Shown: positions 16,330 through 24,786 of the stretch, in pieces
How positions within the stretch are numbered: the first letter of the stretch is position 1
Layout: the number at the start of each line of letters is the position of its first letter
Assembly (NCBI GenBank): GCA_024686135.1
Contig: JAIBDQ010000013.1
Coordinates: 1 to 37,220 of the forward strand
Source: Halobacteriovorax sp.
GTDB lineage: Bacteria > Bdellovibrionota > Bacteriovoracia > Bacteriovoracales > Bacteriovoracaceae
Direction of reading: 5' to 3'
DNA length: 37,220 bases
Translations under genes and position numbers: made by a program
Notes under the pieces: generated by a model
What the model saw: only the letters and a program-made list of their open reading frames with translations
Told to the model about the DNA's origin: nothing
The model's database searches: none

Positions 16330-16335
16330 TTTTCC

Positions 16336-17283
16336 ATGCCAGATGAAAAGAAACCTACGATACATAAATTGGGTGAAGGCTTTGAGCAAAGAACCCATAA
16401 ATTCATTAGGAGAGTTACCAATAGGCTCTTAGACGGATTGTTTCTCTTTAAAAAGAGAAAGGGAGAAATGGTCGCAGGCTCTGCAACTTTCTACTGCTTG
16501 CTTTCATTTTGTCCCGTTCTTCTCCTTCTTATAAGTTTGACCGGATATTTTATCGGTGGACCAGTTGAGTCCAAAGCCTATGTACTATCAATGGTTGAGA
16601 ATAATTTTCCAGGACTTGCTCCTTGGATTATAGAAAGTGTTTCTAAGATTATTGATGGGCAATTAACAAACCCTGGGTTTAATTTTGTTAACACGGGACT
16701 ACTTCTCTACGCTTGCCTTGGGATTATTAGTTCTATGATGTTTGGACTAAATACGATTGCAAAAAAAGAAAGTCGTGGGGGGTTTCTTGTGGAGGATCTC
16801 CGTTCCATGGGGGTCGGTGTTGTCGTATCTAGTTTTATTTTCTCTATAATGGCCCTTTCCAACAAAACCTTTATGATGGGCCTACTTAAGACTGATAGTG
16901 AAACAATGAATTCAGTTACGGAGTTTGTTGTTGGAGGTAATTTTCTACCAGCTCTATTGTCCTTAGGATTCTTTACTGCTTTTTATAAACTGGCTGCTCC
17001 TGTTTCTGTAAGGTGGAGAGATTCTTTGACTGGTGCAACTGCATTTGTTGGATGTTTTATGGCCGGTAAGTCTTTTTACTGGATCTATCTATTATACTCA
17101 AAAGAGGCGATGACTCAAAGTTATGGGAATTTCTATACACTTATCATTGCTGTTCTTTGGGTTTATTTCTTAAATTGTTCTTTCTTTTATGGAGCGGCTG
17201 TTAGCTATTTGAAATATCAGAAAAAGCCAGTTGAAGCTCAGGCACCGAAACCGATGCCTGTTGAATTAAAAGAATCTGCTTAG
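16336..17283 (+). CDS. YihY/BrkB-family inner-membrane protein
   Basis: The 315-residue protein has about six hydrophobic helices. It carries the family pattern GEMVAGSATFYCLLSFCPVL near residues 43-62 and a late RWRDSLTGA...WIYLLY stretch followed by a tyrosine/phenylalanine-rich helix. YihY (once misnamed RNase BN) proteins have no firmly established biochemical role. The C-terminus is Pro-rich (KPVEAQAPKPMP). It converges on the next gene, sharing TTAG. Confidence 0.88.
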   Translation: MPDEKKPTIHKLGEGFEQRTHKFIRRVTNRLLDGLFLFKKRKGEMVAGSATFYCLLSFCPVLLLLISLTGYFIGGPVESKAYVLSMVENNFPGLAPWIIESVSKIIDGQLTNPGFNFVNTGLLLYACLGIISSMMFGLNTIAKKESRGGFLVEDLRSMGVGVVVSSFIFSIMALSNKTFMMGLLKTDSETMNSVTEFVVGGNFLPALLSLGFFTAFYKLAAPVSVRWRDSLTGATAFVGCFMAGKSFYWIYLLYSKEAMTQSYGNFYTLIIAVLWVYFLNCSFFYGAAVSYLKYQKKPVEAQAPKPMPVELKESA

Positions 17284-17654
17284 TGAGAAAGTTCGGCAGT
17301 TAGATCTTTAACTAGCTCAATTTGCTTTCTTAAGTCACTTGAAGTTTCGTCATTGATCACTTCCTCATTAGAAAGATCACTATGCATAACTTTTGCAGTT
17401 TTAATCTCTGTTTCAATCATATCGATCATAGCCGCTTGGATCTTACCTTCAACATCATTGATAGGCTCGTCTAGGTTAGCTACAGTATGTTCAAAGCCCG
17501 CTTCGGCTTTATTGATATCTTCTCTTAGCATATTTAAGTAGGCTGCCTCGATCTTTCCTTCTTGAATTGAATCTTGAAAGTTAAGCTCATTGGCCTGTGC
17601 CATATTAGCTGAAAAAGTAAAAAGAACTGTTAGAATTAGAAAAAGGCTTTTCAT
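17280..17654 (-). CDS. Small secreted helical protein with an internal repeat
   Basis: The 124-residue protein has a signal peptide (MKSLFLILTVLFTFSANMAQA). The mature part is acidic and helical and contains two similar units 37 residues apart: EGKIEAAYLNMLREDINKA (32-50) and EGKIQAAMIDMIETEIKTA (69-87). This suggests a duplicated helical motif. No cysteines and no known family. Function unknown. Confidence 0.68.
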   Translation of the reverse strand: MKSLFLILTVLFTFSANMAQANELNFQDSIQEGKIEAAYLNMLREDINKAEAGFEHTVANLDEPINDVEGKIQAAMIDMIETEIKTAKVMHSDLSNEEVINDETSSDLRKQIELVKDLTAELSH

Positions 17655-17746
17655 AGTTAACTCGCTTAAAGGGTTTGGATATTAGTAGCCCAAAACCTCG
17701 CCGCGAAGTTAAATTTTGAAATATTTTTACAGTTCTTCTCGAAGTG

Positions 17747-17992
17747 CTATACGGCTTTTTGGTAACTTAGAAGGATCTGGATATCTCTTCGAGATAATGA
17801 ACCTACGGCCTCAAGCTTTTTAGTTGAAACACTTCCAGGTGTGTTGATTTGCTTAAAAATCAAATCGGCAACGTCTGAAGTATTCATGTAGTAAAAGGTA
17901 GGGTCATTGGCATTGATGGTCCCTAGCATTTCGTCGATGATCTTCTTTTGCTCTTCAATTCTTAAGTCATTTTGATCTGTTATTTTTTCCAT
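17747..17992 (-). CDS. Small soluble protein, unknown
   Basis: The 81-residue product is charged and lacks a signal peptide or membrane helix. It begins MEKITDQNDLRIEEQKK and ends LSRRDIQILLSYQKAV. The C-terminal half (VSTKKLEAVGSLSRRDIQILL) could be a small helix-turn-helix-like unit, but I cannot assign a family. It lies between the secreted helical protein and the LysR gene, 109 bases from the latter. Confidence 0.55.
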   Translation of the reverse strand: MEKITDQNDLRIEEQKKIIDEMLGTINANDPTFYYMNTSDVADLIFKQINTPGSVSTKKLEAVGSLSRRDIQILLSYQKAV

Positions 17993-18101
17993 TAGAAAAG
18001 TGTATGGGAAATGGAGGCCTTAGACTAACTAAATAAAGCTTGTCTAACATATTCTTACCTTAGTAATTTTAGTGCGTTACCTGTATCTTGTCATTTAGGC
18101 C

Positions 18102-18959
18102 TTACATTTGTGCTCTCTGCACTTGGTCCCAGAGTTTCTTAGTGATGGGTCCAACCGGTTTTGACTTGTTTCGAATCATAAAGACTTTAACTTCATGAGT
18201 CTCAATTTCTTTAATAGAAATTTTTTTTAAGAACCCACTGGATAGATCCTCATCGATCATAAAGTTAGGAAGTCTTCCCCAGCCAAGTCCGCTATTGATG
18301 ACTTCTTTCTTGGCGTCCATAGAGCTGACATTCCATCTTCTAACATCTTCTAGAACACCAAAAGATCCTTCGATAGGGTTTTTACTCGAATCAGTAACAA
18401 CGACTTGGGGAATTTTCTTTAAACTAGTTAGAGAAGTAATTTGCTGGTCTTTGATAACAGGAATCATCATCGTTATATAGACCTCCACTGACTCTATCTC
18501 CGAGTTAGAAAAATGTATGGGGGTAAACCCAATATCTATTTCCTTAGAAAGAACTTTTTCTAAGACGCCAGAGATTTGCCCCATAGAAAGAGTAAGATCA
18601 GTTGTTTTAAAATCATTAAAAAAGTTTTTAAGCTCGCAAAGAATTTTTCCTAAAGGAGCGAGTCCATCAATTCCAACTTTGATTTCTGGTTCTACACCCA
18701 TCCCTAACTCTTCACCAAAAAGCTCAAGAGATCTCATATGGGCCAAAGCAAGCTTGGCTTTCTTGTAAAAGAGTTTTCCTTCTTCAGTCAGTTTGGGGCG
18801 GTACTCACTTCGGTCAAAGAGATTAATCTGAAACTCTTCTTCTAACTTCTTTATGGCCATGGAAAGACTAGGCTGGGATTTATGGAGGAACTCCGAGGCC
18901 GCCTTGAAGCTTCCATATTTAACTATTGAATCTAATGTAACTAACTGATCATAGGTCAT
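18102..18959 (-). CDS. LysR-family transcriptional regulator
   Basis: The 285-residue protein has an N-terminal winged helix (residues 1-60; FKAASEFLHKSQPSLSMAIK and LEEEFQINLFDR are the classic LysR HTH and wing landmarks) and a periplasmic-binding-like effector domain. It is divergent from the DoxX-pirin-Nudix run, the typical position of a LysR activator relative to its target. No Shine-Dalgarno is evident before its ATG. The effector is unknown. Confidence 0.9.
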   Translation of the reverse strand: MTYDQLVTLDSIVKYGSFKAASEFLHKSQPSLSMAIKKLEEEFQINLFDRSEYRPKLTEEGKLFYKKAKLALAHMRSLELFGEELGMGVEPEIKVGIDGLAPLGKILCELKNFFNDFKTTDLTLSMGQISGVLEKVLSKEIDIGFTPIHFSNSEIESVEVYITMMIPVIKDQQITSLTSLKKIPQVVVTDSSKNPIEGSFGVLEDVRRWNVSSMDAKKEVINSGLGWGRLPNFMIDEDLSSGFLKKISIKEIETHEVKVFMIRNKSKPVGPITKKLWDQVQRAQM

Positions 18960-18960
18960 A

Positions 18961-18988
18961 TTATAATAATTTCTTATATAGATTATAA
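18961..18988. promoter_or_regulatory. AT-rich dyad between LysR and DoxX genes, possible LysR operator
   Basis: TTATAAT (18961-18967) and ATTATAA (18982-18988) form a perfect 7-bp inverted repeat with a 14-base gap, immediately upstream of the lysR start. A TATACT hexamer at 19008-19013 could be the -10 for doxX, without a good -35, as expected for an activated promoter. In such AT-rich DNA a chance dyad is possible. Confidence 0.35.
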
Positions 18989-19060
18989 ATTAATAATACT
19001 TTTAGTTTATACTAATCTGCCCGATAATCAAGTTAGGAAACATGCTTAGGAGGCAAAAAG

Positions 19061-19444
19061 ATGAAAGAAAAAGCACTACTTGGTTCAAGACTTATATTTG
19101 GATTGGCCTTTGTTATTTTTGGATTAAATGGATTTTTTAACTTTATGGCAAATCCGCCTATGGCACCTGAAGCAGGAGCATTGATGGGGGCGTTTGCTAA
19201 GACCGGCTACTTTTTTCCCATGATAAAGATTATTGAGATAGTCGCTGGAGCGCTTTTGCTTTCAGGATTTTTTATTCCCTTTGGGCTGGTCTTAATTTTT
19301 CCAATCTTAGTTGGAATTACAAGTATTCATTTATTTCTAAATCCAGGAGGACTTCCGATCATGATCGTCTTTCATTTACTTCACGGATTTCTTGTTTACG
19401 GTTATTGGAAAAACTTTAAATCAGTAATGGTTGCTAAAGCTTAA
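19061..19444 (+). CDS. DoxX-family membrane protein
   Basis: The 127-residue protein has four hydrophobic helices and starts with GSRLIFGLAFVIFGLNGFFNF, the DoxX N-terminal pattern, followed by GYFFPMIKIIEIVAGALLL, the second helix of the family. AGGAGG (19048-19053) precedes the ATG at ideal distance. DoxX-like proteins are often linked to quinone or redox stress. It is first in a co-directional set with a pirin gene 23 bases on, under the divergent LysR gene. Confidence 0.85.
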   Translation: MKEKALLGSRLIFGLAFVIFGLNGFFNFMANPPMAPEAGALMGAFAKTGYFFPMIKIIEIVAGALLLSGFFIPFGLVLIFPILVGITSIHLFLNPGGLPIMIVFHLLHGFLVYGYWKNFKSVMVAKA

Positions 19445-19467
19445 TAAATTAAAAAGAGGAGGTCGTT

Positions 19468-20157
19468 ATGATCAAAATTAGAAAATCAAATGAAAGAGGA
19501 ACAGCAAACTACGGTTGGTTGAATGCTAAATATAGTTTCTCCTTTGGGAACTATTTTGATCCTGAACATACTGGTTTCAGAGATCTCCTTGTGATTAATC
19601 AAGATGTCATTGAACCGGATGGGGGATTTGCCCCTCATCCACATAAAGATATGGAGATTGTTACCTATTTAATCGAAGGAGAACTTGAGCATAAAGACTC
19701 TATTGGAAATTCCGGAATAATAAAGAAGGGAGAGATTCAAAGAATGAGTGCTGGAAGTGGTATTCGTCATAGTGAGTATAATCCTTCAAAGGACAAGCAA
19801 ACGAGGCTTCTTCAAATCTGGATACAAACTAAAGAAAAGGGAATTGAGGCCGACTATGAGAATGTGGCCTTTGATCAAGTTGATGGAGCAAAACTTCTTA
19901 TTACACCAAATGGTGGAGAACAAATGGCCAAGATAAATCAAGACTTTCAGCTCTATGGAGTCAGACTAAAAAAAGAAAGCACTGATGAGATTAAATTGGA
20001 AAAAAACCGTCACGCCTGGGTGCAGATGATTTCGGGAGAGGTAGAAGTCGCTGGAGAAGTGCTTAAAGAAGGGGATGGAGCCGCAATCAGCGAAATAGAA
20101 AATCTTAGTTTTCTCGCTCTTAAAGAATCAGAGTTTTTAGTAATGGATTTAAAATAA
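19468..20157 (+). CDS. Pirin-family cupin protein
   Basis: The 229-residue bicupin has the four metal ligands of pirin readable in the N-terminal cupin: H57 and H59 in APHPHKDME, and H101 and E103 in GIRHSEYN. The C-terminal cupin is less conserved, as usual. Pirins bind iron; some have quercetin 2,3-dioxygenase activity and others act as redox regulators. GAGGAGG precedes the ATG. Its place behind doxX and beside a LysR gene matches a common electrophile/oxidant-response arrangement; the signal is unknown. Confidence 0.9.
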   Translation: MIKIRKSNERGTANYGWLNAKYSFSFGNYFDPEHTGFRDLLVINQDVIEPDGGFAPHPHKDMEIVTYLIEGELEHKDSIGNSGIIKKGEIQRMSAGSGIRHSEYNPSKDKQTRLLQIWIQTKEKGIEADYENVAFDQVDGAKLLITPNGGEQMAKINQDFQLYGVRLKKESTDEIKLEKNRHAWVQMISGEVEVAGEVLKEGDGAAISEIENLSFLALKESEFLVMDLK

Positions 20158-20182
20158 AAAAACAGATATCTTAGTTTTTATT

Positions 20183-20722
20183 ATGGATAAATGGAAAACC
20201 TTAGAGAAAAAAGAAATCACTCGTGGCAAAATCTTTCGTTACTATGATGTTAAGAGGCAGTCTCCTGATTCGGGTGATATTGGAAACTTTGATGTCTTAA
20301 GCTTTGCCCATTGGGTAAATATCATTGCCATTACTCCTGAAGGACAATATGTTTTTGTTGAGCAGTACCGCTGTGGTACCGATCGCGTGACTCTCGAGAT
20401 TCCTGGCGGCGCAATAGACTCCGGTGAAGACCCGCTTGTGGCGGCTAAAAGAGAATTAAGAGAAGAGACTGGATTCACTTGTGAAGAGCTCATCCATTTA
20501 GGAACAGTAGAACCAAACCCCGCTTTTCAAACTAATTATTGTCACACCTATTTAGCTAAGGATGTTAAGAGGACTGAGAATCAAGACCTTGATCCTTATG
20601 AAGAAATTACTATTCACGAATTATCAGAAAATGAAGTTAGGGAAAAATTAATGAGCGGTGAAGTTAATCATGCATTAGTTGTCGCAGCCTTCTTCTACTA
20701 CGACAACTACCTAAAGAATTAG
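20183..20722 (+). CDS. Nudix hydrolase, ADP-ribose pyrophosphatase-like
   Basis: The 179-residue protein has a full Nudix box at about 75-97, GGAIDSGEDPLVAAKRELRE followed by ETG, which binds the catalytic Mg2+. The upstream EQYRCGTDRVTLEIPGG segment is typical of ADP-sugar pyrophosphatases of the NudF type. It probably hydrolyses ADP-ribose or a related sugar nucleotide. It follows the pirin gene by 25 bases but has no clear Shine-Dalgarno. Its stop shares TTAG with uspA. Confidence 0.87.
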   Translation: MDKWKTLEKKEITRGKIFRYYDVKRQSPDSGDIGNFDVLSFAHWVNIIAITPEGQYVFVEQYRCGTDRVTLEIPGGAIDSGEDPLVAAKRELREETGFTCEELIHLGTVEPNPAFQTNYCHTYLAKDVKRTENQDLDPYEEITIHELSENEVREKLMSGEVNHALVVAAFFYYDNYLKN

Positions 20723-21174
20723 CTTTCGTTACACCTTAGGATATGAAGCTCACAAGGGGCATGTCTTACCATATACTCAGCGAATGAACTGGTAAAAAGA
20801 CCGGCAATACCATGTTTTCCTCTCGTTCCAACGATCATCTCATCGATTTTATTCTCTTTGGCATACTCACATAAATCATTTGTAGGAGCGCTAGATATCA
20901 AGCAATTGTGAACAAGCTTTGGAGAGTTTTCTGACTTAAAAATATCCTTAGAGAGATTCGTTAATAGTTCTTTCACAGACTTTTCTACTTCATCGTATTG
21001 ATCTTCCATAGGATAGGCTGAAAAATAGAAGTTATCTGCATAGATTTGAAGTTGAAATCCGTGAACGAAGTGAACCTCTTCAACATCACTCCAAACTCGA
21101 TTGGTTAAACTTTCTTTTAGTAAGTTTATTGAGTGATCACTAAGATCTACGGCAATCATTACTTTTCTCATCAT
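20719..21174 (-). CDS. Universal stress protein, UspA family
   Basis: The 151-residue single-domain protein starts MMRKVMIAVDLSDHS and ends with the ATP-binding signature G-x2-G-x9-S/T, seen as GTRGKHGIAGLFTSSFAEY, then APCELHIL. This is the ATP-binding type of UspA. AGGAG lies 3 bases before the first ATG and 6 before the second (21171), so initiation may be at the second. A TATAAT (21220-21215, minus strand) provides the promoter. It is divergent from the dksA-like gene. Confidence 0.9.
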   Translation of the reverse strand: MMRKVMIAVDLSDHSINLLKESLTNRVWSDVEEVHFVHGFQLQIYADNFYFSAYPMEDQYDEVEKSVKELLTNLSKDIFKSENSPKLVHNCLISSAPTNDLCEYAKENKIDEMIVGTRGKHGIAGLFTSSFAEYMVRHAPCELHILRCNES

Positions 21175-21214
21175 TAACTCCTATTCTTCTGTATAGTTAC
21201 ATTCTAGAGCGGAT

Positions 21215-21220
21215 ATTATA
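21215..21220 (-). promoter_or_regulatory. -10 element for uspA
   Basis: A perfect TATAAT on the minus strand, about 40 bases before the uspA start, with no convincing -35. This suggests an activator-dependent promoter, consistent with the dyad centred about 50 bases upstream of the expected transcription start. Confidence 0.45.
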
Positions 21221-21251
21221 TGGATTCTTTGAGGAAAAGGATATCTTTTTG

Positions 21252-21265
21252 ATGATTTGAATCAT
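21252..21265. promoter_or_regulatory. Dyad ATGATT-TG-AATCAT between uspA and dksA-like promoters
   Basis: A perfect 6-bp inverted repeat with a 2-base centre lies midway between the divergent promoters, about 50 bases from each predicted start. The related sequence ATGATATGAAT occurs at 22444-22454 upstream of the CBS-domain gene. This may be a shared regulator site. It resembles neither a full FNR nor a full CRP consensus. Confidence 0.4.
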
Positions 21266-21275
21266 GTTTTCATAC

Positions 21276-21304
21276 CCTGACGGATGTTAATTTAAATATA
21301 TAAA
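21276..21304 (+). promoter_or_regulatory. Candidate promoter of the dksA-like gene
   Basis: CCTGAC (21276-21281), a 17-base spacer and TATAAA (21299-21304) lie 17 bases before the ATG. GGAG at 21311-21314 is the ribosome site. Confidence 0.45.
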
Positions 21305-21321
21305 AATTAATGGAGATATAA

Positions 21322-21657
21322 ATGGAAAACCAAAAATTAGAAGTTTACAAGGCAGCATTAGAGTCAAAAAGAGGAGAGTTATCTTCTAGAGTAGAAGCTT
21401 TAAATGCTGATAAAAATAGAGAGCATAAAGGAGCTTTATCCGCAGACTCTGAAGATAGAGCACAAGAGATTGAAAATAATGAAGTTGTGGATAGTCTTGA
21501 AAACCTTGAATCAGGGGAACTCGTTCTTGTTAATAGCGCTCTAAAAAGAATTGAAGAAGGAAACTTTGGAAATTGTGCTGAATGCGGTGAGGCTATAAAA
21601 GAATCTAGATTAGATGCAGTACCTTATGCTTTGAATTGCGTAAATTGCGCCAAGTAG
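21322..21657 (+). CDS. DksA/TraR-family C4 zinc-finger protein
   Basis: The 111-residue protein has an N-terminal helical hairpin (about 1-75) with an acidic turn region, then the C4 zinc finger CAECGEAIKESRLDAVP...CVNC typical of DksA/TraR proteins that enter the RNA polymerase secondary channel. It is shorter than E. coli DksA (151 residues), nearer to small DksA paralogues of stress clusters. The coiled-coil tip reads ADSEDRAQEIENNE, close to the DksA tip region with its acidic residues. It stands alone between its promoter and a strong terminator. Confidence 0.87.
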   Translation: MENQKLEVYKAALESKRGELSSRVEALNADKNREHKGALSADSEDRAQEIENNEVVDSLENLESGELVLVNSALKRIEEGNFGNCAECGEAIKESRLDAVPYALNCVNCAK

Positions 21658-21662
21658 AATAA

Positions 21663-21691
21663 AAACTCCACGCTTAGCGTGGAGTTTGTTT
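21663..21691. terminator. Bidirectional terminator between dksA-like and hpf genes
   Basis: An 11-bp stem AAACTCCACGC/GCGTGGAGTTT with a TTA loop (21663-21687) is followed by T-rich sequence on the plus strand (GTTTATT) and by TTTTTATTC on the minus strand. It lies between convergent genes and can end both. Confidence 0.88.
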
Positions 21692-21692
21692 A

Positions 21693-21992
21693 TTATCCTC
21701 TATGGATCTTATCTTTAACTTGTTCGTTTTTCTTACGAAGTTGTTTTTCCATTTTGTGGAGAACTTCATCTAAAGTCTTATACAAATTATCGTTTTCTGC
21801 TTCAGCGTGAAAATTGAAGTGACCAGCATGAACATTAACTTCACTCTTGTGACGATCGCCTTCCACTGAGCAAACCCAGTTTACGTCAACGTTTCCGTCG
21901 AAGTATTTTTTTAGATGATCAGCTTTTTCACGAACCTTTTCATCAATGGAAGGAGTTGATTCTAGGTGGTGATAAGAAATATTAAGTTTCAT
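21693..21992 (-). CDS. hpf: Ribosome hibernation promoting factor, short HPF/YfiA type
   Basis: The 99-residue protein has the HPF/RaiA fold pattern: MKLNISYHHLESTPSIDEKV, VREKADHLKKYF, then HAGHFNFHAEAENDNLYKTL and a basic C-terminal helix with KMEKQLRKKNEQVKDK. It lacks the long C-terminal dimerisation domain, so it is the short form that binds the 30S decoding centre in stationary phase. It is downstream of, and overlaps by one base, the CBS-domain gene. Confidence 0.9.
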   Translation of the reverse strand: MKLNISYHHLESTPSIDEKVREKADHLKKYFDGNVDVNWVCSVEGDRHKSEVNVHAGHFNFHAEAENDNLYKTLDEVLHKMEKQLRKKNEQVKDKIHRG

Positions 21993-22396
21993 TATAAATC
22001 TCCTCTAACTATTTCGATTAAGGCATTAAGTCCGTCGATGCTCGTAAAAATTCCGTCTAACTCACCTTCATTAGTAAGAATCAGGGCCGAGCCAATCTTG
22101 CGGCTAGACATTTCAAAAGCCACTTCACCAATGGAAGTTCCAGCGTAAGCACAATAAGGATCCTTTACCATAACTTCTTCTACCGTAAGATCACTTAAGT
22201 CTTCTAAACTATCAAGTAGGCTAATATCTCTATCGCTTATAATCCCAACAGGTTTTTTATCTTCAACAATAGGAAGGTGGCGGAAACCTCCTTCTCTCAT
22301 TAGGTTTGTTACATCACTTAATTTCATGTCTTTAGTTCCTGTTACAGATACTGGACTGACATACTCATCAATTAAAAGGTCTATAGGTTTGCTCAT
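21992..22396 (-). CDS. CBS-domain pair protein
   Basis: I start at the ATG at 22396, preceded by AAGGAGG at good distance; the upstream in-frame ATGs at 22420 and 22417 would place this Shine-Dalgarno inside the gene. The 134-residue protein consists of two CBS domains, with KPVGIISDRDI closing the first and SALILTNEGELDGIFTSID in the second. Such pairs bind adenine nucleotides. It forms an operon with hpf, suggesting an energy-sensing link to ribosome hibernation. Confidence 0.87.
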   Translation of the reverse strand: MSKPIDLLIDEYVSPVSVTGTKDMKLSDVTNLMREGGFRHLPIVEDKKPVGIISDRDISLLDSLEDLSDLTVEEVMVKDPYCAYAGTSIGEVAFEMSSRKIGSALILTNEGELDGIFTSIDGLNALIEIVRGDL

Positions 22397-22563
22397 TAAA
22401 TGCCTCCTTAAAGTCATCATATATGAATGAACAGAGTTTACTCATGATATGAATGTAGTCAACGGATGATATAGGTCAGATTCGACGCGCGAGCCTTTAT
22501 CTAGAAGGGGATATAAGCTATTCTAGCGCCGAATTATTCCATTATTTAACGCAGGAAGTAAGT

Positions 22564-24786
22564 ATGTCTAACTCAAAGATTATTTATACCATTACTGATG
22601 AAGCCCCAGCCTTGGCCACTCAATCCCTTTTGCCCATCGTCAAAGCTTTTACCAAACAATGCGGTATTGAAGTTGAAACCAAAGATATTTCACTTGCTGG
22701 AAGAATCCTTTCTCAGTTTCCGGAGAATTTAACTAACGAACAAAGAGTTGGTGATGCGCTTTCAGAGCTTGGAGACCTTGCTAAAACTCCAGAAGCAAAT
22801 ATTGTAAAGCTACCAAATATCTCTGCTTCCATTCCTCAATTAAAAGAGGCGATCCAAGAGTTAAAAGGACAGGGCTTCAATATTCCTGACTTCCCGGAAG
22901 ACCCTTCAAATGACGCTGAAAAAGAAACCAGAGCAAGATACGCAAAGGTACTAGGCTCGGCCGTTAATCCAGTTTTAAGAGAAGGAAATTCAGATAGAAG
23001 AGTTGCCGCTCCTGTTAAGCAATATGCTAAAGATAATCCTCATTCAATGGGGGCCTGGGAAAGTACTTCAAAATCTCATGTGGCCCATATGAGTAGTGAT
23101 GATTTTTACGGTAGCGAAAAGTCTTATGTTTCTAAGAGTGCTATGGATGTGAAGATTCAGCATGTGGGAGCGAACGGAACAAAAGTTTTAAAAGAGTCAG
23201 TAGCTTTACTTGAAGGTGAAGTGATTGATTCATCTCGCATGAGTGTCTCGGCCCTTAGATCTTTTTTAGAAAAAGAAATAGAAGATGCTAAAAAACAAGA
23301 TGTTCTACTTTCTCTACATATGAAAGCAACAATGATGAAAGTATCTGATCCAATTATTTTTGGAGAGGGTGTTAAAGTCTTTTTCAAAGAGGTTTTTGAA
23401 AAATACGGATCAACATTTGATGAACTTGGAGTTGACCCAAGAAATGGGCTTGGTGATGTTTATGCAAAAATCGGTAAGCTTCCTGCAGAACAAAAAAATG
23501 AAATTGAGGCAGCTTTAAAAAGCTGCATGGATAATGGACCGAGAATGGCCATGGTAGATTCTGATAAAGGAATCACAAACCTTCATGTTCCTAGTGATGT
23601 GATTATCGACGCTTCAATGCCAGCGATGATTCGCTCAAGTGGGAAGATGTGGGGACCAGATGGAAAGCTTCATGACACGAAGGCCATCATTCCAGATAGA
23701 AACTATGCCGGTGTTTATCAAGAGACGATTCAGTTCTGTAAAGAAAATGGTGCCTTTGATGTAACTACAATGGGGAATGTTTCAAACGTAGGCCTTATGG
23801 CTAAAAAAGCTGAAGAATACGGATCGCATGATAAAACTTTTTGGATTGAAGAAGCGGGAAAAGTTCAGGTAGTTAATCCGGCAGGCGAAGTGCTTATGGA
23901 ACACGATGTGGCTCCTGGGGATGTTTGGAGAATGTGCCAAACTAAAGACGTCGCTATTAAAGACTGGGTTAAACTTGGTGTTTCAAGAGCTAGAGCAACT
24001 GGAAATCCAGCGATCTTTTGGCTAGATGAGAACCGAGCTCACGATGCAAACCTAATTGAAAAAGTAAAAGCCTACCTTCCTGAGCATGATACAAATGGAC
24101 TTGAGATAGAAATCATGTCTCCAGTTGAAGCGACCAAATACTCTCTTCAAAGAGTTAAGGCCGGTACAGACACTATCTCTGTCACTGGAAATGTTCTTAG
24201 AGATTACTTAACAGATTTGTTTCCAATTTTAGAACTTGGAACCTCTGCTAAAATGCTTTCTATTGTTCCATTACTTGCCGGCGGCGGACTATACGAAACA
24301 GGTGCTGGTGGTTCAGCTCCAAAACATGTTCAGCAATTTGCTCAAGAAAACCACCTTCGTTGGGACTCTCTTGGAGAATTCTTAGCTCTTTCAGTATCTA
24401 TAGAAGAGCTAGGGGAGAAGACTGGAAACAAAAAAGCACAAATTCTTGGAAGGGCCCTTGATAAGGCCAATTCAAGATTTTTAAAAGAAAATAAATCTCC
24501 TTCAAGAAAAGTGAATGAGCTTGATAATCGTGGTTCACATTATTTCTTGGCTCGCTTTTGGGCAGAGGAACTCGCTGGTCAAGATGAAGACACCGATCTT
24601 AAAACGGCGTTTACATCAGTTGCTTCAGGACTAGTAGAGCATGAAGAAAAAATTGTAAGTGAGTTAAATAACGCTCAAGGAGTTAAGGTCGATATGGGTG
24701 GTTACTATCACCCTGATCAGGAAAAACTTGCGAAGGCCATGCGCCCTAGTCAAACACTTAATTCAGTCTTAGAGAGCCTCTTGTGA
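22564..24786 (+). CDS. icd: Monomeric NADP-dependent isocitrate dehydrogenase
   Basis: The 740-residue length and the signature [15 protein letters not shown] identify the monomeric (type II) NADP+ isocitrate dehydrogenase rather than the ~415-residue dimeric enzyme. The N-terminus [19 protein letters not shown] is also typical. It converts isocitrate to 2-oxoglutarate in the TCA cycle and makes NADPH. AGGAAG precedes the ATG. Its stop overlaps the GTG start of phnA. Confidence 0.96.
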   Translation: MSNSKIIYTITDEAPALATQSLLPIVKAFTKQCGIEVETKDISLAGRILSQFPENLTNEQRVGDALSELGDLAKTPEANIVKLPNISASIPQLKEAIQELKGQGFNIPDFPEDPSNDAEKETRARYAKVLGSAVNPVLREGNSDRRVAAPVKQYAKDNPHSMGAWESTSKSHVAHMSSDDFYGSEKSYVSKSAMDVKIQHVGANGTKVLKESVALLEGEVIDSSRMSVSALRSFLEKEIEDAKKQDVLLSLHMKATMMKVSDPIIFGEGVKVFFKEVFEKYGSTFDELGVDPRNGLGDVYAKIGKLPAEQKNEIEAALKSCMDNGPRMAMVDSDKGITNLHVPSDVIIDASMPAMIRSSGKMWGPDGKLHDTKAIIPDRNYAGVYQETIQFCKENGAFDVTTMGNVSNVGLMAKKAEEYGSHDKTFWIEEAGKVQVVNPAGEVLMEHDVAPGDVWRMCQTKDVAIKDWVKLGVSRARATGNPAIFWLDENRAHDANLIEKVKAYLPEHDTNGLEIEIMSPVEATKYSLQRVKAGTDTISVTGNVLRDYLTDLFPILELGTSAKMLSIVPLLAGGGLYETGAGGSAPKHVQQFAQENHLRWDSLGEFLALSVSIEELGEKTGNKKAQILGRALDKANSRFLKENKSPSRKVNELDNRGSHYFLARFWAEELAGQDEDTDLKTAFTSVASGLVEHEEKIVSELNNAQGVKVDMGGYYHPDQEKLAKAMRPSQTLNSVLESLL

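Noticed and set aside
16177-16335. Possible small gene between the macrodomain and YihY genes
   Set aside because: No open frame with a ribosome site; the stretch is explained by two divergent upstream regions.
22501-22526. CTAGAA/TTCTAG inverted repeat before icd
   Set aside because: Only six base pairs across a 14-base gap with no T-tract; expected by chance in this DNA.
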